Assembly: GCA_022818135.1 (NCBI GenBank)
Contig: JAFMSR010000029.1
Location: forward strand, 310,001-374,000
Length of the DNA stretch: 64,000 nt
Direction of reading: 5' to 3'
Source: Saxidomus purpurata
Lineage: Eukaryota; Mollusca; Bivalvia; Venerida; Veneridae
The translations under genes and the position numbers were made by a program. Below are positions 12,460 through 23,679 of this stretch, one piece after another (the stretch's first letter is position 1; every line of letters begins with the position of its first letter). The notes beneath the pieces are model-generated. The model was not told the origin of the DNA. It did no database searches and worked only from the letters and a program-made list of their open reading frames with translations.

Positions 12460-13672
12460 ATGTCAAATAAAGAAGTAGACTGTGAAAGGAAAAGAACAAG
12501 AAGTGACTTAAGTAGCACAGGTAGTGAGCATGACTTGAGCATAAGTAAACCATCCGCAAAAAATGCAAAAAAAAACAAAGAAGAAAAACCTAAGAATGAA
12601 GCTGAAGAATCTGCAAAAAAATCCAAAGAAGAAAAACCTAAGAACGTAGCTGAAGAATCACGCTCAAACAAAAATGTAGCCCAGAAAGGAACACAAGAAG
12701 CACAACTACGAGATACAGCATCTCATATAGTTGAAATAAACAAGAAACTTGCAAATGTTATGACGAAAGATGACACCAGCATTAGAGTAATGATAAAAGA
12801 AACAGTGAAGCAAATGAAATATGATCTGTTGAATTCAGTCAACCATAGAATAGACATTTTAGAGTCAAAATTATTTGACAAAGATAAAGAAATAGATCAG
12901 TTAAAATAGAGCATGAATAACTTGAAATCAGAGGTGAACAAACAAGAAGAATATATTGATACATTGAAAATAGAAATAAGGGATGAAGAAAACAGTTTTG
13001 AAGAATATAAAAATAATGTAGAGCAATATAGCCGTGCAAACAACATAAGAATTAGTGGGCTGAAAGAAGAGCGGATTAAAAAAAGTTTGTGTAATGTAGA
13101 AAAAGCAAAGGTTAATGAAGGAGCATTTGGAGAAAAAAACAAAAGATAGAACATCAGAACACACTTCTGTAAAAATAGAAAACCCATTAGAACTCGGTAA
13201 TTTTGGAGACCCAAATGAAAATGAAGAGAATGCAGAATTTTACGAAACACCAGAAGAAACTTCAGAACGAGTAATTAAAACATTAAATGAGCAAATTCCA
13301 GAGCTTAATCTAACCAAACCGGATATTGATATGTGTCATCGACTAGGAAAGAAGGGTGAAAAGCCAAAACAAGTAATAGCAAAAGTTGCCTCCCGTCTTG
13401 TGAAGGAAAAGCTTATGAAAAGAAAAAAATCACTGAAGAAACCCATTTATGTAATGGATGATCTTACATCAGTGAACCATAAAGTACTTATGAGTGTGAA
13501 AAATAAACAACATGAGTTTGTCGAATATGGCTGGGCGAGAAATGGGCAAATATTTTACAAAAACACTGCTGGAAATATACATAGAGTGCAGTATAGAGAA
13601 TATGACACTTGGTTAAACCTGCCCTGGCCGGAAAAACAATATCCAAACAATGAAATGAAAAAATCTGGGTGA
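12460..13672 (+). pseudogene. LINE ORF1 (RNA-binding, coiled coil), broken
   Basis: ORF1 proteins of L1-type LINEs trimerise through a coiled coil and bind the element RNA with an RRM and a C-terminal domain. Here a start at 12460 opens a Lys/Glu/Ser-rich, charged N-terminus with a repeated 'KKxKEEKPKN' segment. A heptad-like helical stretch follows (about 12780-13060). From 13260 there is an L1-ORF1-type C-terminal domain: 'DIDMCHRLGKKGEKPKQVI', then a Lys-rich segment, 'YVMDDLTSVNHKVL' and 'GWARNGQIFYKN'. The frame breaks at a TAG at 12907 and again near 13130-13145 in an A-rich run. Conceptual length without breaks is about 400 codons, normal for the class. Confidence 0.75.
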
Positions 13673-14452
13673 TAACCTTTAATGTATAACACACTTTCAT
13701 TTGAACTATGAATGACTGTCTGTTATAAAATTCAGGAAAAAAGCATGCTATGCGACTAATTTTGCAATGGTATTTGAAACACATGAGTGAAATATAGTTT
13801 TCAACCTTAAAATTAACAGCTATTTGTTAACAACCTAAATGAATAACACATGTTTTTGTGTCTGACCAAAAAAAAAAGTGATTTGATTTTAAATAAAAAA
13901 CACTTATTTGTATACTTCTGAATTTTGAACACCTATTATTATGTGTGACTATATACTTGAAAGAAATTATGTAACTGTGACTGCTTCTAATGTGACTGTT
14001 TTTTTTAAATGCATTAATACATTGTATTTCCTCTGAGGACTTTTATTCAACTTCATTTTTGCGAAAACTAACTCTATTAATTTTGAGGAAATTTGATACG
14101 AATCTATTTTTGTTAACTCACAGTGAATGATGTTTTAGACGCGCATTCGTATGACAATAGGTAGTTCACAAGTTCTTTTATAATTATTCCTTTTATAGTA
14201 AATTAGTTCTGACTCGAATTCCTTCTTCAATAAAACGAACAGCTAAAAAAATTACATATAATATTTTTAAAATAATTTTTGTATCCATTTGGTTTCTTGT
14301 TGCACTGAAAAAATATTTTTTCACACTTTAGCAAAAAAAAACACGGTTCATTTCTTTATGACTTTGACCCACTATGGTTAATTACAAAATAAATTTAATG
14401 CGTCATTGTTTGATCGTAGTAGCATCTAATAACCACATCCCAAAACACAGAC

Positions 14453-15419
14453 ATGTCTAACACCATATGCTCACTTAATGTCAGAGGTCTTGTAGACAAT
14501 AAGAAGAGAAAAGAAGTCTTTTGTTGGTTAAAAGAAAAAAACTTTACAATTGCTATGTTACAAGAAACACATTTAACTGAAAACAAAATTGATCAGATAA
14601 AAAAAGAGTGGCGCGGAGAACTTTTTCTTAGTGGCACTCACTCAAATAGTCAAGGGGTAGCTATATTAATAAATTCAGACAATCTTACTCAAGTGGCAGT
14701 AACAGAAGTTACAGAACTTGTTAAAGGGCGACTCTTAGCACTTGAGGTTAAAATAAACGAGGAAGAGTTTACACTCATTAATATATATGGCCCAAATAAG
14801 GATGATCTTTCAATATTTTCAGAACTAGAAACACACTTGCAGATTCATAATGATAAAAAATTCATAATAGGCGGAGACTTTAACACAGTTTTGCATAGCA
14901 ATCTTGATAACAGAAACGGAATCTCAAATACCCATTCACAATGCAGAAAAAAAAGACTGCGTATACAAAAAAAACTTTAATCTACTTGATATTTGGAGAT
15001 TATCAAACCCCCTAAAATTGAAATATACATGGTGTTCGAATAATAAACCCCCGATATTCTGTAGGCTAGATTATTTCTTGGTGACTGACACATTTCGTAA
15101 CATAATTAAAAGTAGTAAGATTCAACAGGGATATAAAAGTGATCATTCCTTAATTTCCTTGAGTATCGATTTTTCAGTTCAAAAAAGAGGTCCAGGATAT
15201 TTGAAAATAAATAATAGCTTAATTTTGGATGAAACGTATTGTAAAAATGTAATAAATTGTATAAATAATATAGTACATTTTAATAATGACGCAAAACCAG
15301 AAGTGTTATGGGATCTTATTAAAAGCAGTATTAGAAACGTTGCTATCAAATTTGCATCAAAAAAGAAAAAAAGGAAAATGAGGAAGAAGAAAAGCTACAA
15401 AATGAAATCCATATTTTAG
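14453..15419 (+). pseudogene. LINE ORF2, APE-type endonuclease part, frameshifted
   Basis: The endonuclease nicks target DNA to prime reverse transcription. The start at 14453 gives 'CSLNVRGLVDNKKR', typical of an ORF2 N-terminus. Visible APE motifs are 'LQETHL' (catalytic Glu), 'NIYGPN', 'GGDFNTV' (catalytic Asp/Asn) in the first frame (to about 14945), and 'RLDYFLV' and 'SDHSLIS' (catalytic His) in the second frame (14904-15419). The break between frames lies in an A8 run at about 14945. A second break lies in 'AAAAAAGAAAAAAAGG' near 15360-15372. All catalytic residues are still readable. Confidence 0.8.
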
Positions 15420-16643
15420 AAAATTTAATCATAGCATCAAATTCAACCCAACATACGCAGAAACTTAGTGAAAAGAAAAGCGAATTGCAGACATACTATG
15501 ATAAAAGAATAAATGGCATTATGATAAGGTCAAAAGCAATACAAATTGAAATGAATGAAAAAAATACAAAATACTTTGCGAACCTAGAAAAAAGACATGC
15601 AGAAAGAAAAAATATTCAAAAGCTTGAGGTAAATAACAAAATGATCACAGATGTAAAAGAAATATTAAAATAATCAACTGCTTATTACAAAAAATTATAT
15701 GATATAAAGACTTATGAAAATACAAAAATAAATTTTTTCGATTCCTCCATCAATAAATTAAGTAAAGAAGACTCAGAACAATGTGAAGGACTATTAAATG
15801 AATATGAATGTAAAATTGCGCTGTCAGAAATGAAAAATGAAAAAAAGCCCTGGATCAGATGGTTTAACAGCTGAATTTTATAAACATTTTGGGAGCATTT
15901 AAAGGTGTACTATATTAATGCAATTAATGCTTGTTATCATAAAGCAGAACTTTCTGACCTCCAAAAGCAAAGTATCATATCTCTATTACCAAAACCAGAA
16001 AAAGATCTTACAAAATTGTCAAATTGGAGACCCATAAGTCTATTAAATGTAGACTACAAAATTGCAACTAAGGCTATATCAAATAGGTTAAAGAAAATAC
16101 TTACACAATTAATAAACCCAAACCAAACTGGTTTTATGAAAGGACGATACATCGGAGAAAATGTCAGACTGATTTTTGAGATAATTGATCACATTGAAAC
16201 TAACAATTTGAAGGGGTTACTGCTATTTTCTGATTATGAAAAAGCATTCGATACACTAAATCATAATTTTATATTAAGATGTCTCAAACACTTTAATTTT
16301 GGAGACAGTCTTATCAGATGGATTGAAACATTCTACAAAAATATAACTGCTGTTATAATAAATAATGGATTTTTGTCTGAAGAAATATGTATAAAAAGAG
16401 GTGTGAGACAAGGTTGTCCTCTGTCTACCTCATTATTTATTCTTTGTATGGAACTACTATCAAATAAAATCTCAAAAGATGAAAGTATAAAAGGCATCAC
16501 CGTCCATGATACAGAAATAAAACAAACACTTTTTGCTGATGATGCAACTTATGTCAATAATGGTGAAAAAAATCTTTTGAAAATCTTGTTAATGTTATCA
16601 CAGAATATGGAAAGATATCCGGACTTCAGTTAAACTTTAATAA
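15420..16643 (+). pseudogene. LINE ORF2, reverse transcriptase part, broken
   Basis: This is the RT palm and fingers for target-primed reverse transcription. The pre-RT linker (15485-15673) ends at a TAA. After a frame change near 15840 ('PGSDGL' is readable out of phase), the main frame 15905-16633 shows 'NWRPISLLNVDYKI', 'NQTGFMKGRYIGENVR', 'FSDYEKAFDTLNH' (palm A Asp), 'GVRQGCPLSTSLFILCME' and 'LFADDATY' (palm C double Asp, about 16530-16545). The catalytic Asp residues are therefore intact. A further frame change near 16610 moves the reading frame to 'LQLNFNKS'. Lesions are single-base scale. Confidence 0.85.
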
Positions 16644-18169
16644 ATCAATTGTTTTAAGACTGGGGACAATGAAAAAAAGTAACAGTAAATTCTGCAATGA
16701 AAAACAATTCAAATGGACTTCTGAAAGTGCAAAAACTCTAGGAATTACGTTTATAGCAAATCATCAAAAACGTCTTGAATTAAATCTAACGCCAAAGATT
16801 TGATCAGTTTAAAAATTGCCTTAAACAGTGGCAGCATAGAAAATTGACGTTATTAGGCAAAGTAACTGTAATAAAAACATCTGCTCTACCAAAACTCATT
16901 TACCCTCTTACAGTCTTACCTAAACCATCAGACATAATTTTAAATGAATTAAATAAAAGTATTTATCATTTTCTATGGGATGGAAAACCAGACAAAATAA
17001 AAAGAAAATTACTTACAAAACCATATGAAGATGGAGGGCTAAAACTGACAGATATCTATGTTTTCTTAAATTCCTTAAAATCTTGTTCGTTAAAAAGAAT
17101 CATTGATGAAAAATATCAAGGCCACCGGAAATTATTTTACAAACAGTATCTGGAAGACTTGGGCGGAATTCTAATTTTTGATTGCAATTTGATTACACGC
17201 GATATAAAAAAGATATGTAAAAATCTATTCCTAAAAGACATACTTATAGCATGGTTTAATATCCAGAATATGAGTCACAAAAACAACATACCTGAAAACT
17301 GTCATATCATATGGAACAATTCAAACATAAAAAGTGGAAATAAAACATTATTTGTAAAGGAATGGTATGATAAGGGAATCACATTTGTAGAACAATTTTA
17401 TGACTTTAGGATAAACAAATTCTATCCTTTCGATGAAGCAAAGCGATTATATAATCTTTCACCAAGTAGCTTCATGGATTATCATAAAGTTATTAATGCC
17501 ATATATGTCTTTAAGTCACTCAAGTTAAGAAAAGAAATTCTTACCGAAAGCAGAGTTGAAACATTAAGGGAAAAAATAGAAAAAGTAAAATATCCAAATA
17601 AATTGCTATATAACATACAAATGAAGAATATGGAAGAAGAGAAAGTCACTTCACGCAAAAAATGGGCAAATATTTCTGGTACAGAGAATGAACAGACTTG
17701 GAGAACAATATTTTCAATCCCCTTTATTTCAACAAATGATACCATTTTGAGAAATTTCCAGTATAAATTTCTGATGAGAATAATACCAACCAATACATAT
17801 CTACATAAATGTAAACTTTCAACATCAAGGCTTTGTGACTTTTGCAATATGCATGACGAAACAATGGAACATCTTTTCTGGGAATGCCCAGTTGCACAAA
17901 ATATTTGGAATAGACTCAGTAATTATTTAAAAACAAAAAATATTGATGTCAAATTCAGTCTTTATACAGTGTGTTTTGGTATTCAAGAACATGGTGAAAT
18001 TAACAATGCCCTAAATTATATCATAATTCTATGTAAATTCCATTTTATTAAAATGAAAAACTGCATAACAATTCCAAGAATAGAAAGCTTCAAAATTTAT
18101 TTAGAAAATAGAATCTTATTGGAAAAAGAAATAGCCTTTAAAAAGAACAATCTAGACTTTTTTTTATAA
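16644..18169 (+). pseudogene. LINE ORF2, thumb and Zn-knuckle C-terminus
   Basis: A 441-codon open frame from 16844 carries the conserved L1/Tx1 C-terminal region: 'GKVTVIKTSALPKLIYPLT', 'IYHFLWDGKPDKIKRK', 'GGLKLTDI', and the cysteine-histidine knuckle 'CDFCNMHDETMEHLFWEC' (C-x2-C-x8-H-x4-C) near 17830-17885. The element's stop is at 18167-18169. The preceding 200 bp still encode 'TLGITF'-type RT thumb sequence in another frame. The same protein region is present, more damaged, in the second LINE at 54628-56469. Confidence 0.8.
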
Positions 18170-18581
18170 AAAATGGCAAAGATTCTCATGACATCTTTAT
18201 TTATCTATTTAATACTCAAACTAACCAAACATGTAAATGTAAACAAACGTTGCAAATGATGCTACGATCAAACTTTGTTCTCCCCATCCATGACCCCCCC
18301 CCACGCATTATTCTTTTTTTCAAATTTTCTAGCCTTTTTCTTTGTTTATCTATCAAATAAGTTTGCCTTTTTCTATTAAGTGGGATGAAAAAGATATTTA
18401 ACATCAATATTATTACATTATTTTTTATTCAGTACATGATACATATAACACTATAAAAACATGATTTTTTCAATTTTTTTAATGGAAAGTCATTAAACCT
18501 TATGTAAAACATTAAAACCTGTATTGTACCATGTAAGAATAAATGAGGTTACCTGCAAGGGGCCTCAAATAAAAAAATAAA
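18170..18581 (+). other. LINE 3' UTR and tail
   Basis: Non-coding sequence after the ORF2 stop, with a C9-like run near 18293 and ending 'GGCCTCAAATAAAAAAATAA'. The last bases merge into the target-site duplication. Confidence 0.7.
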
Positions 18582-18592
18582 AAGACTGATTT
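18582..18592 (+). repeat. LINE target-site duplication, right copy
   Basis: Exact copy of 12161-12171, immediately 3' of the LINE tail. Confidence 0.75.
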
Positions 18593-18899
18593 AATCCAGA
18601 TTGTATTTCATCAGAGGAGTTTTACAATAACTGTACATACTATACAACACTTAGTTTAATATTAATCTCACTGTTGACCACATGAAATACAGCTTGCTCA
18701 GACAAGTATGTACTAGTACGTTCAATCATAATCTCTTTGCTTGATAAAAAAAAACATAAAAAGAGAAAGAAAAAGAAAGGTTTCGTGTTGTTGCCAGTTT
18801 TTATAAAGACCTTCAAACGTTCATCAAAATACATTAACTTCATGTCCTTTGTTGTGTCGCCCTTTTTGAGAAAAGGCAATATAATTTTATAGGGATTAC

Positions 18900-19934
18900 T
18901 TTGACTGTCGGTCAGTCCGTCACATAAACTGGCTATAACTTTGCCATATTTCTTAATATTTCTTTATCAAACTTCGCAATTGCATTGCTTACGATGAAAG
19001 AGTTGTCATGCCACCAGATTTTGTAGGTCAAGGCCATATTTGACAGAGTTATGCCCCTTTTTGTGCTTAGATTTTGTCACCAAAACTTGAAGTTGGCTAT
19101 AACTTTGCCATTTCTTAAGATTTCTTCATCTAACTTTCAAATTGCATTGCTAATGACATAAGGGTTGTGATGCCCTCAAATGTTGTATGTCAAGGTCATA
19201 TTTTACAGAGTTAGCCCCTTTTTGTACTTAGATTTTGTCACAAAAACTTAACATTGGCTATAACTTTGCCATTTCTAAAAGCTGCTTGCTCTCAGTTACT
19301 GTTGAAAAAAATATTTTTTTTTAAAGATTGACAACTTATTCATTAGTAGAAAACTAAAGACTTGAATCAAAATAAAAGCATCAAATTTTCAAATTGTATT
19401 GCTCATGACAAAAGGAACGTGATGCTACCCACAAATTAGTAAGGTCAAAGTCATAGGTTACAGAGTTATGCCCCTTTTTGTACTTAGATATTGTCACAAA
19501 ATTATTGGTTATTTTGACAAAGAGTAAGAGGGCGTGTTCTATTGAACACCACTCTTAGTTTATAGTTAATACATGTACTTTCCAGACGCATCAGCTGAAA
19601 TGTTGATGATCATATAAATTTATCATAAAGAAGAACATGACTGTTGTTGTTGTTTTTTTTTGTTGAAGCTTCCCTTATAATTATCACTTATTGTACGTCT
19701 TGTGTGATACAGGGCACTGTCATGCACATATATCAGTAATCACTTGCAGTATTAATTTAAAACTTTGCTGTAGTGTACAGGGCTACTCTTGACTTAATAT
19801 CTTGCGCTTTACGGCCCTTCTTTGCACTTTGATAATACACAGATTCTTGTCTTTGACTTTTACAGCCCAAACCTTTTTTATTGGTAAACACTGAGAAAAG
19901 TTGAGCACACTGTCTTATGGACAGCTCTTGTTAT
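18900..19934. mobile_element. Tandem-unit repeat element, ~162-bp units
   Basis: 'GGCTATAACTTTGCCA' starts units at 18931, 19095 and 19256 (spacings 164 and 161 bp). Each unit also has 'GAGTTATGCCCC' (or close) and 'TTAGATTTTGTCAC'. The third unit appears split by about 100 bp of unrelated sequence near 19280-19380. The right end (19880-19934) is alignable with the right end of the element at 61872-61925, including 'GACAGCTCTTGTTA', so the two belong to one family although their internal units differ. Confidence 0.6.
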
Positions 19935-20432
19935 GCATTAAAATAACTTATGCTAATTTTAAACAATTATAGCATGATGTTACCTTGTTATTTTTATGGG
20001 GTTGGTCCAGATACAATGAGAGACATTACTGGTTCTTTTACAACAGAACATGCAGCCCCGGGTTAACGACTTCATCCACAAGATAACTAATAGTATTAAT
20101 GTCAGTGATTGAGCCGGAGGGAGATCAATCTGGTGAATTGTGGCTTACTAGTCCAGTGTGTTATATGATTGAATTATGGATCCAAATATAAAAATCAGTT
20201 AAAAGATGTGTGATTTTACAGAGAACATGAATATGAAGTTGGGTTTTACAGTGTGATGTCAATAATCAGTACATTTACCAGGGTAAGTGATACATACACC
20301 TGGAAAATGTTAATACCATCATACCTTGAAATTAACTGATTTTGTTACAAGAAAAGAGTAGGTAAATGTGTTAATAAGAGTTATAAGCTTACAACAAATG
20401 CAATACTGTACTGATATTTTTACTGACATATT
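19935..20432. other. Non-coding stretch
   Basis: Nothing recognisable. Confidence 0.4.
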
Positions 20433-20600
20433 TTGGTGGCGCAGTGGTTTACGCTCTGGAATACCAATCTGGAGGTCCCTGGTTTGAATACCGTCCAGGA
20501 CACTAGAAGTTTCAGTGTTTTATACCATATAGAGATGAACTGGTTTGAAATCGCGTGTATCGGTACAATACACCGGACACATAAAAAAACAAAGGGGTCT
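20433..20600 (+). mobile_element. tRNA-derived SINE
   Basis: A pol III A-box-like 'GGTGGCGCAGTGGTTTACG' (about 20435-20453) is followed at normal spacing by a B-box-like 'GGTTTGAATACC' (20481-20492). The tRNA-like head runs into 'ATCGGTACAATACACCGGAC', which resembles the body of SINEs known from molluscs. The short A-rich run at 20582-20589 may belong to the body. The exact 3' end and any target-site duplication were not resolved. Confidence 0.65.
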
Positions 20601-21894
20601 ATTTGTAAAAGAGCTTGGATCTAGTACCTAGATTCCCTATCATTTGCATCTGTCTTTTAAACCTGAACTTGAGGGGAGTTTTCGCAGTTCATGTACACCC
20701 AGGTCCGGGTTCATATAGTAATGTACGGACTCTGCTCGGGGAAAATCCTAGGTTTGACCGGTGACTATAAAACAATCTAAATGAAGTTTAACTTTATCAG
20801 ATTTTATTTATTTCCAAAATTACATTCTAACACAAGTGGCTGCTTTTCCTACATAAACACAAAGGGAAAAGCCTGTATTTTAATAAACGATAAAAATTGA
20901 GCACGTTTTTCAAGGACAACGTGCGGTAAATGAAGTAACGACGTGACGTATGTAAACAAGTGCTTCCAATTGTATATCGCGTTTTAAGGATACAATGAAG
21001 TAATTAATACTACGGGTTAAATAAAGTTCGGGATAGTTTTCAAAGAAAGTCGTTTGGATGCGAAAAATACTACGCATCTAAACTCGTGACTATATTTCAT
21101 TCAACGATAAAATACAGGGAAACATTTATTATTTCTTAATTAAAGCGAAGAAGAATTTAGAACTATAAGCAACTTGCTATAATTATGTTACTTTGTTGTT
21201 TCTGATAGTAGGCCTATTGTAGCCATGAGAGGGACCGGTTTATTACAGAAATACTTTGCGAGATTCTGGTCATTCACTTATGTCTTAAACGTGTTTTTGT
21301 CATTCAAATGTTTTTAGATTATCAGTTAAGTCAGGAATGTTATATACTGTATCCTGTGTAACGGGGAATATTTGCAGTGAGTTCCAGCTAAAGTTAAGTG
21401 ACTACGGCGTGTGGCAATAAAGTGATTACTGGCTGAAGTTATTTAGATAAGTGTGACACAAGATTATTATCTATACTTTAATTTTTATCATTCTTTATTA
21501 CATTATAATCACAGTGAAGGTGCTGAATGATTTCCGCCCATCACCGGTACAGCTCCTCAACCCCCTTTATAGGCCTAGCCTCACTGGTCATGATAGTATC
21601 TATTTAATTGTAACATTTTAATTTATTTCAGATTTTGGTGATAATTCAAGTATATAATACCAAAAATGGAGAAACTGACTTAAGTTTAAACATTTCCGAA
21701 ATTTGTAAATTTAAACATTTTTTTATTTAATCAAATGTACAAGTGTGACCAGTCATTTTCTTAGTGAGAACATTTCCGAAACTATGGTCACTAATTCGAC
21801 CGAATGTATTGGACGGTTAAGCCTTGAGAATGATGTAAACGAATGGTGAAAGCTTGAATGAAGATGCCCTAAAATGGCGAGGAATATATATATA
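20601..21894. other. Non-coding stretch
   Basis: No gene or clear repeat. The segment 20690-20770 may be further SINE-derived sequence, but I cannot show it. Confidence 0.4.
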
Positions 21895-21985
21895 TATCCG
21901 CATGCGTAATGTCGTTTTCTCGTTTCACGCGGCGCATGCGCAAATGTAAATTCACGTTTCACGGTACGCATGCGCAGAAGGGAAT
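21895..21985. promoter_or_regulatory. Cluster of NRF-1-like CATGCG palindromes
   Basis: Three CATGCG-centred motifs lie within 80 bp: 'CCGCATGCGTAA', 'GCGCATGCGCAA' and 'CGCATGCGCAGA'. The middle one matches the NRF-1 consensus half-sites on both strands. They sit just inside the transposon-like terminus at 22067-22087. They could mark a promoter belonging to that element or to a host gene. No transcript evidence can be seen. Confidence 0.35.
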
Positions 21986-22066
21986 TCTCGTTTAACGGTT
22001 ACACGGTTAAACGATTACCGCATGGTAAACGAACGAAAAACGTTTTTTTTCCCGAAAACGCAGAAA

Positions 22067-22087
22067 TGAAACGCTGGCGGTACTGTA
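22067..22087 (-). repeat. DNA-transposon terminus, right arm of the 21-bp inverted repeat
   Basis: Exact inverse of 2934-2954 ('TGAAACGCTGGCGGTACTG' followed by TA). Beyond the 21 bp the two ends only share short words such as GCG and AACGGTT. Confidence 0.5.
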
Positions 22088-22101
22088 AGAGCTGAGGAAA
22101 T

Positions 22102-22385
22102 GGCCAAATCAGTACGCTGAGATATTTCTCCGGTTATACCCATCAAAGGCAAGAAACGATCTTGATTCATCCATCCGCATTTGTCGGTTTTGGCCAGTTA
22201 TCTGTCTTATCTATCTTTGAAGGGGATGTCTTGATTCTCTTGCCTGGCCAAATCAGTAGGCTGAGATATTTCTCCGGTTATACCCATCAAAGGCAAGAAA
22301 CGATCTCGATTCATCCGCATTTGTCGGTTTTGGCAAGTTATCTGTCTTATCTGTCTTTGAAGGGGATGTCTTGATTCCCTTGCCT
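22102..22385 (+). repeat. Two-copy tandem duplication, 144-bp unit
   Basis: Unit 1 (22102-22245) and unit 2 (22246-22385) are nearly identical from 'GGCCAAATCAGTA' to 'CTTGCCT'. Unit 2 lacks a 4-bp CATC. The few substitutions indicate a recent duplication. The unit is unrelated to the other arrays by eye. Confidence 0.8.
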
Positions 22386-22859
22386 GTAACTACGTGTCCC
22401 AATAAGATAATTTGTGTTTTGAAGCCTTGTCAATTTTTCGGTGCTTGTTTAATAATTGCTGCACGACGTTTCCCAAATATGATATAAATACGTTCGAAAT
22501 TTAGTTAGAAAATGTCATTTAAAGGGACATACCCTACACCTTGCAGATTATATTCTCGAAGCAAAGATTATATATTCAATGACGTTAAATGATAAATAAA
22601 TACAATTTCAAAGAAGAACCTATGGCGAAAAATGCCTCATCCTACAACAATTTACTAATATAGAGGCCTTCTGTAATAAATCGCATCCGCCCATTAATTG
22701 TACAACAACAACTCTAAATAGATAGTTTACGGTACTGCAGCATATTTTAAACCGCTGATTTTATCGATAATGACTGAAATGTATTGCTAAAATGTTTTAG
22801 TTACGTTATAATACTTCCAAAGATTCTATTATTAAACCCCCCGAACACAAAGTGTTAGG
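22386..22859. other. Non-coding stretch
   Basis: Nothing recognisable. Confidence 0.4.
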
Positions 22860-23045
22860 GGGTGGGGGTATACTGGATTAATCTTGTCTGTCCGTCTGTA
22901 GACGGAATCTTGTGGACACTTGATCTCCAATACACCAGGTCATTCACACAAGTGAAAAGGACAATGCCTAGTTGTGCATTGTCTATGTTTCGGCTCTCTA
23001 TGTCAAAGGTCAAGGTCACAGATGCTCGGGATAGTACACACCACC

Positions 23046-23121
<76 letters not shown>

Positions 23122-23490
23122 CACACGACACACAAAATCTTGTGGACGCTAAATCTCCAAAACCCCTGGTCAGAATTTTATGATACTTCACACAGGTAAT
23201 AAGTACAAAGCCTAATTGTGCATGGGCTAGGTTTCGGATCTCTAGGTCAAAGGTTAAGGTCACAGGGGCTCAAAATGGTAAAATCTTGTAGACGCTCAAT
23301 CTCCAAAACCCCTGGTCAGAATTTAATGATACTTCATAGAAGTGATAAGCACCATGCCTAATTGTGCATGGTCCATGTTTCGGGTCACTAGATCAAAGGT
23401 CACAGGGGCTTGAGATAGTACAATATTGTGCGCTTTTAATCTCCAAACCCGCTGGTCAAAATTTAATGATACTTCACAGAAGCCTTAAGA
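22860..23490 (+). mobile_element. Tandem-unit repeat element, ~144-bp units, with (CA)n
   Basis: Units start with 'AATCTTGTGGAC' or variants near 22905, 23137, 23280 and 23424. Intact spacings are about 143-144 bp. Conserved words are 'ATCTCCAAAACCCCTGGTCA', 'CTAATTGTGCATGG' and 'AGGTCAAGGTCACAG'. The first unit is lengthened by the dinucleotide run at 23047-23114. A TGTCCGTCTGT run precedes the first unit. No coding capacity. Confidence 0.65.
23047..23114 (+). repeat. (AC)n microsatellite
   Basis: About 34 uninterrupted AC dinucleotides, followed by a short imperfect extension to about 23135. Confidence 0.95.
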
Positions 23491-23679
23491 TGTGCAGGTC
23501 CAATAATCAAAGCATCAAATATTACATAAATATTAAATACTGTGTCAGTAGGATGTTCGGGGGGTATTCATTACCTTCAGTGATAGTTCTAGTTTATGTT
23601 TTGGAGATTATTTAGTTTGGCATCAGTTAAAGGGTATGTCCCTTTAAAAAATCGGTTCACCTCGTAAAGGTAGACAACT

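Larger units (their letters stand above)
12172..18581 (+). mobile_element. Full-length L1/Tx1-like LINE retrotransposon (~6.4 kb)
   Basis: The order is a 5' UTR of about 290 bp, ORF1 (12460-13672), a 780-bp spacer, ORF2 with endonuclease, reverse transcriptase and C-terminal Zn knuckle (14453-18169), a 3' UTR of about 410 bp, and a tail 'AAATAAAAAAATAAA'. The 11-bp target-site duplications flank it exactly. APE endonuclease, RT type and a C-x2-C-x8-H-x4-C knuckle together fit the L1 superfamily, closest by eye to Tx1-like elements. Both ORFs are broken by small frameshifts and stops, many in poly-A runs. The long length and short TSD divergence suggest a fairly young insertion. Confidence 0.85.

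Noticed and set aside
12897..13250. 117-codon minus-strand ORF rich in Phe and Leu
   Set aside because: It is the antisense shadow of LINE ORF1.
22855..23263. Long ORFs of Thr-His or Cys-Val repeats on both strands
   Set aside because: They are translations of the (AC)n microsatellite and its flanking array, not genes.
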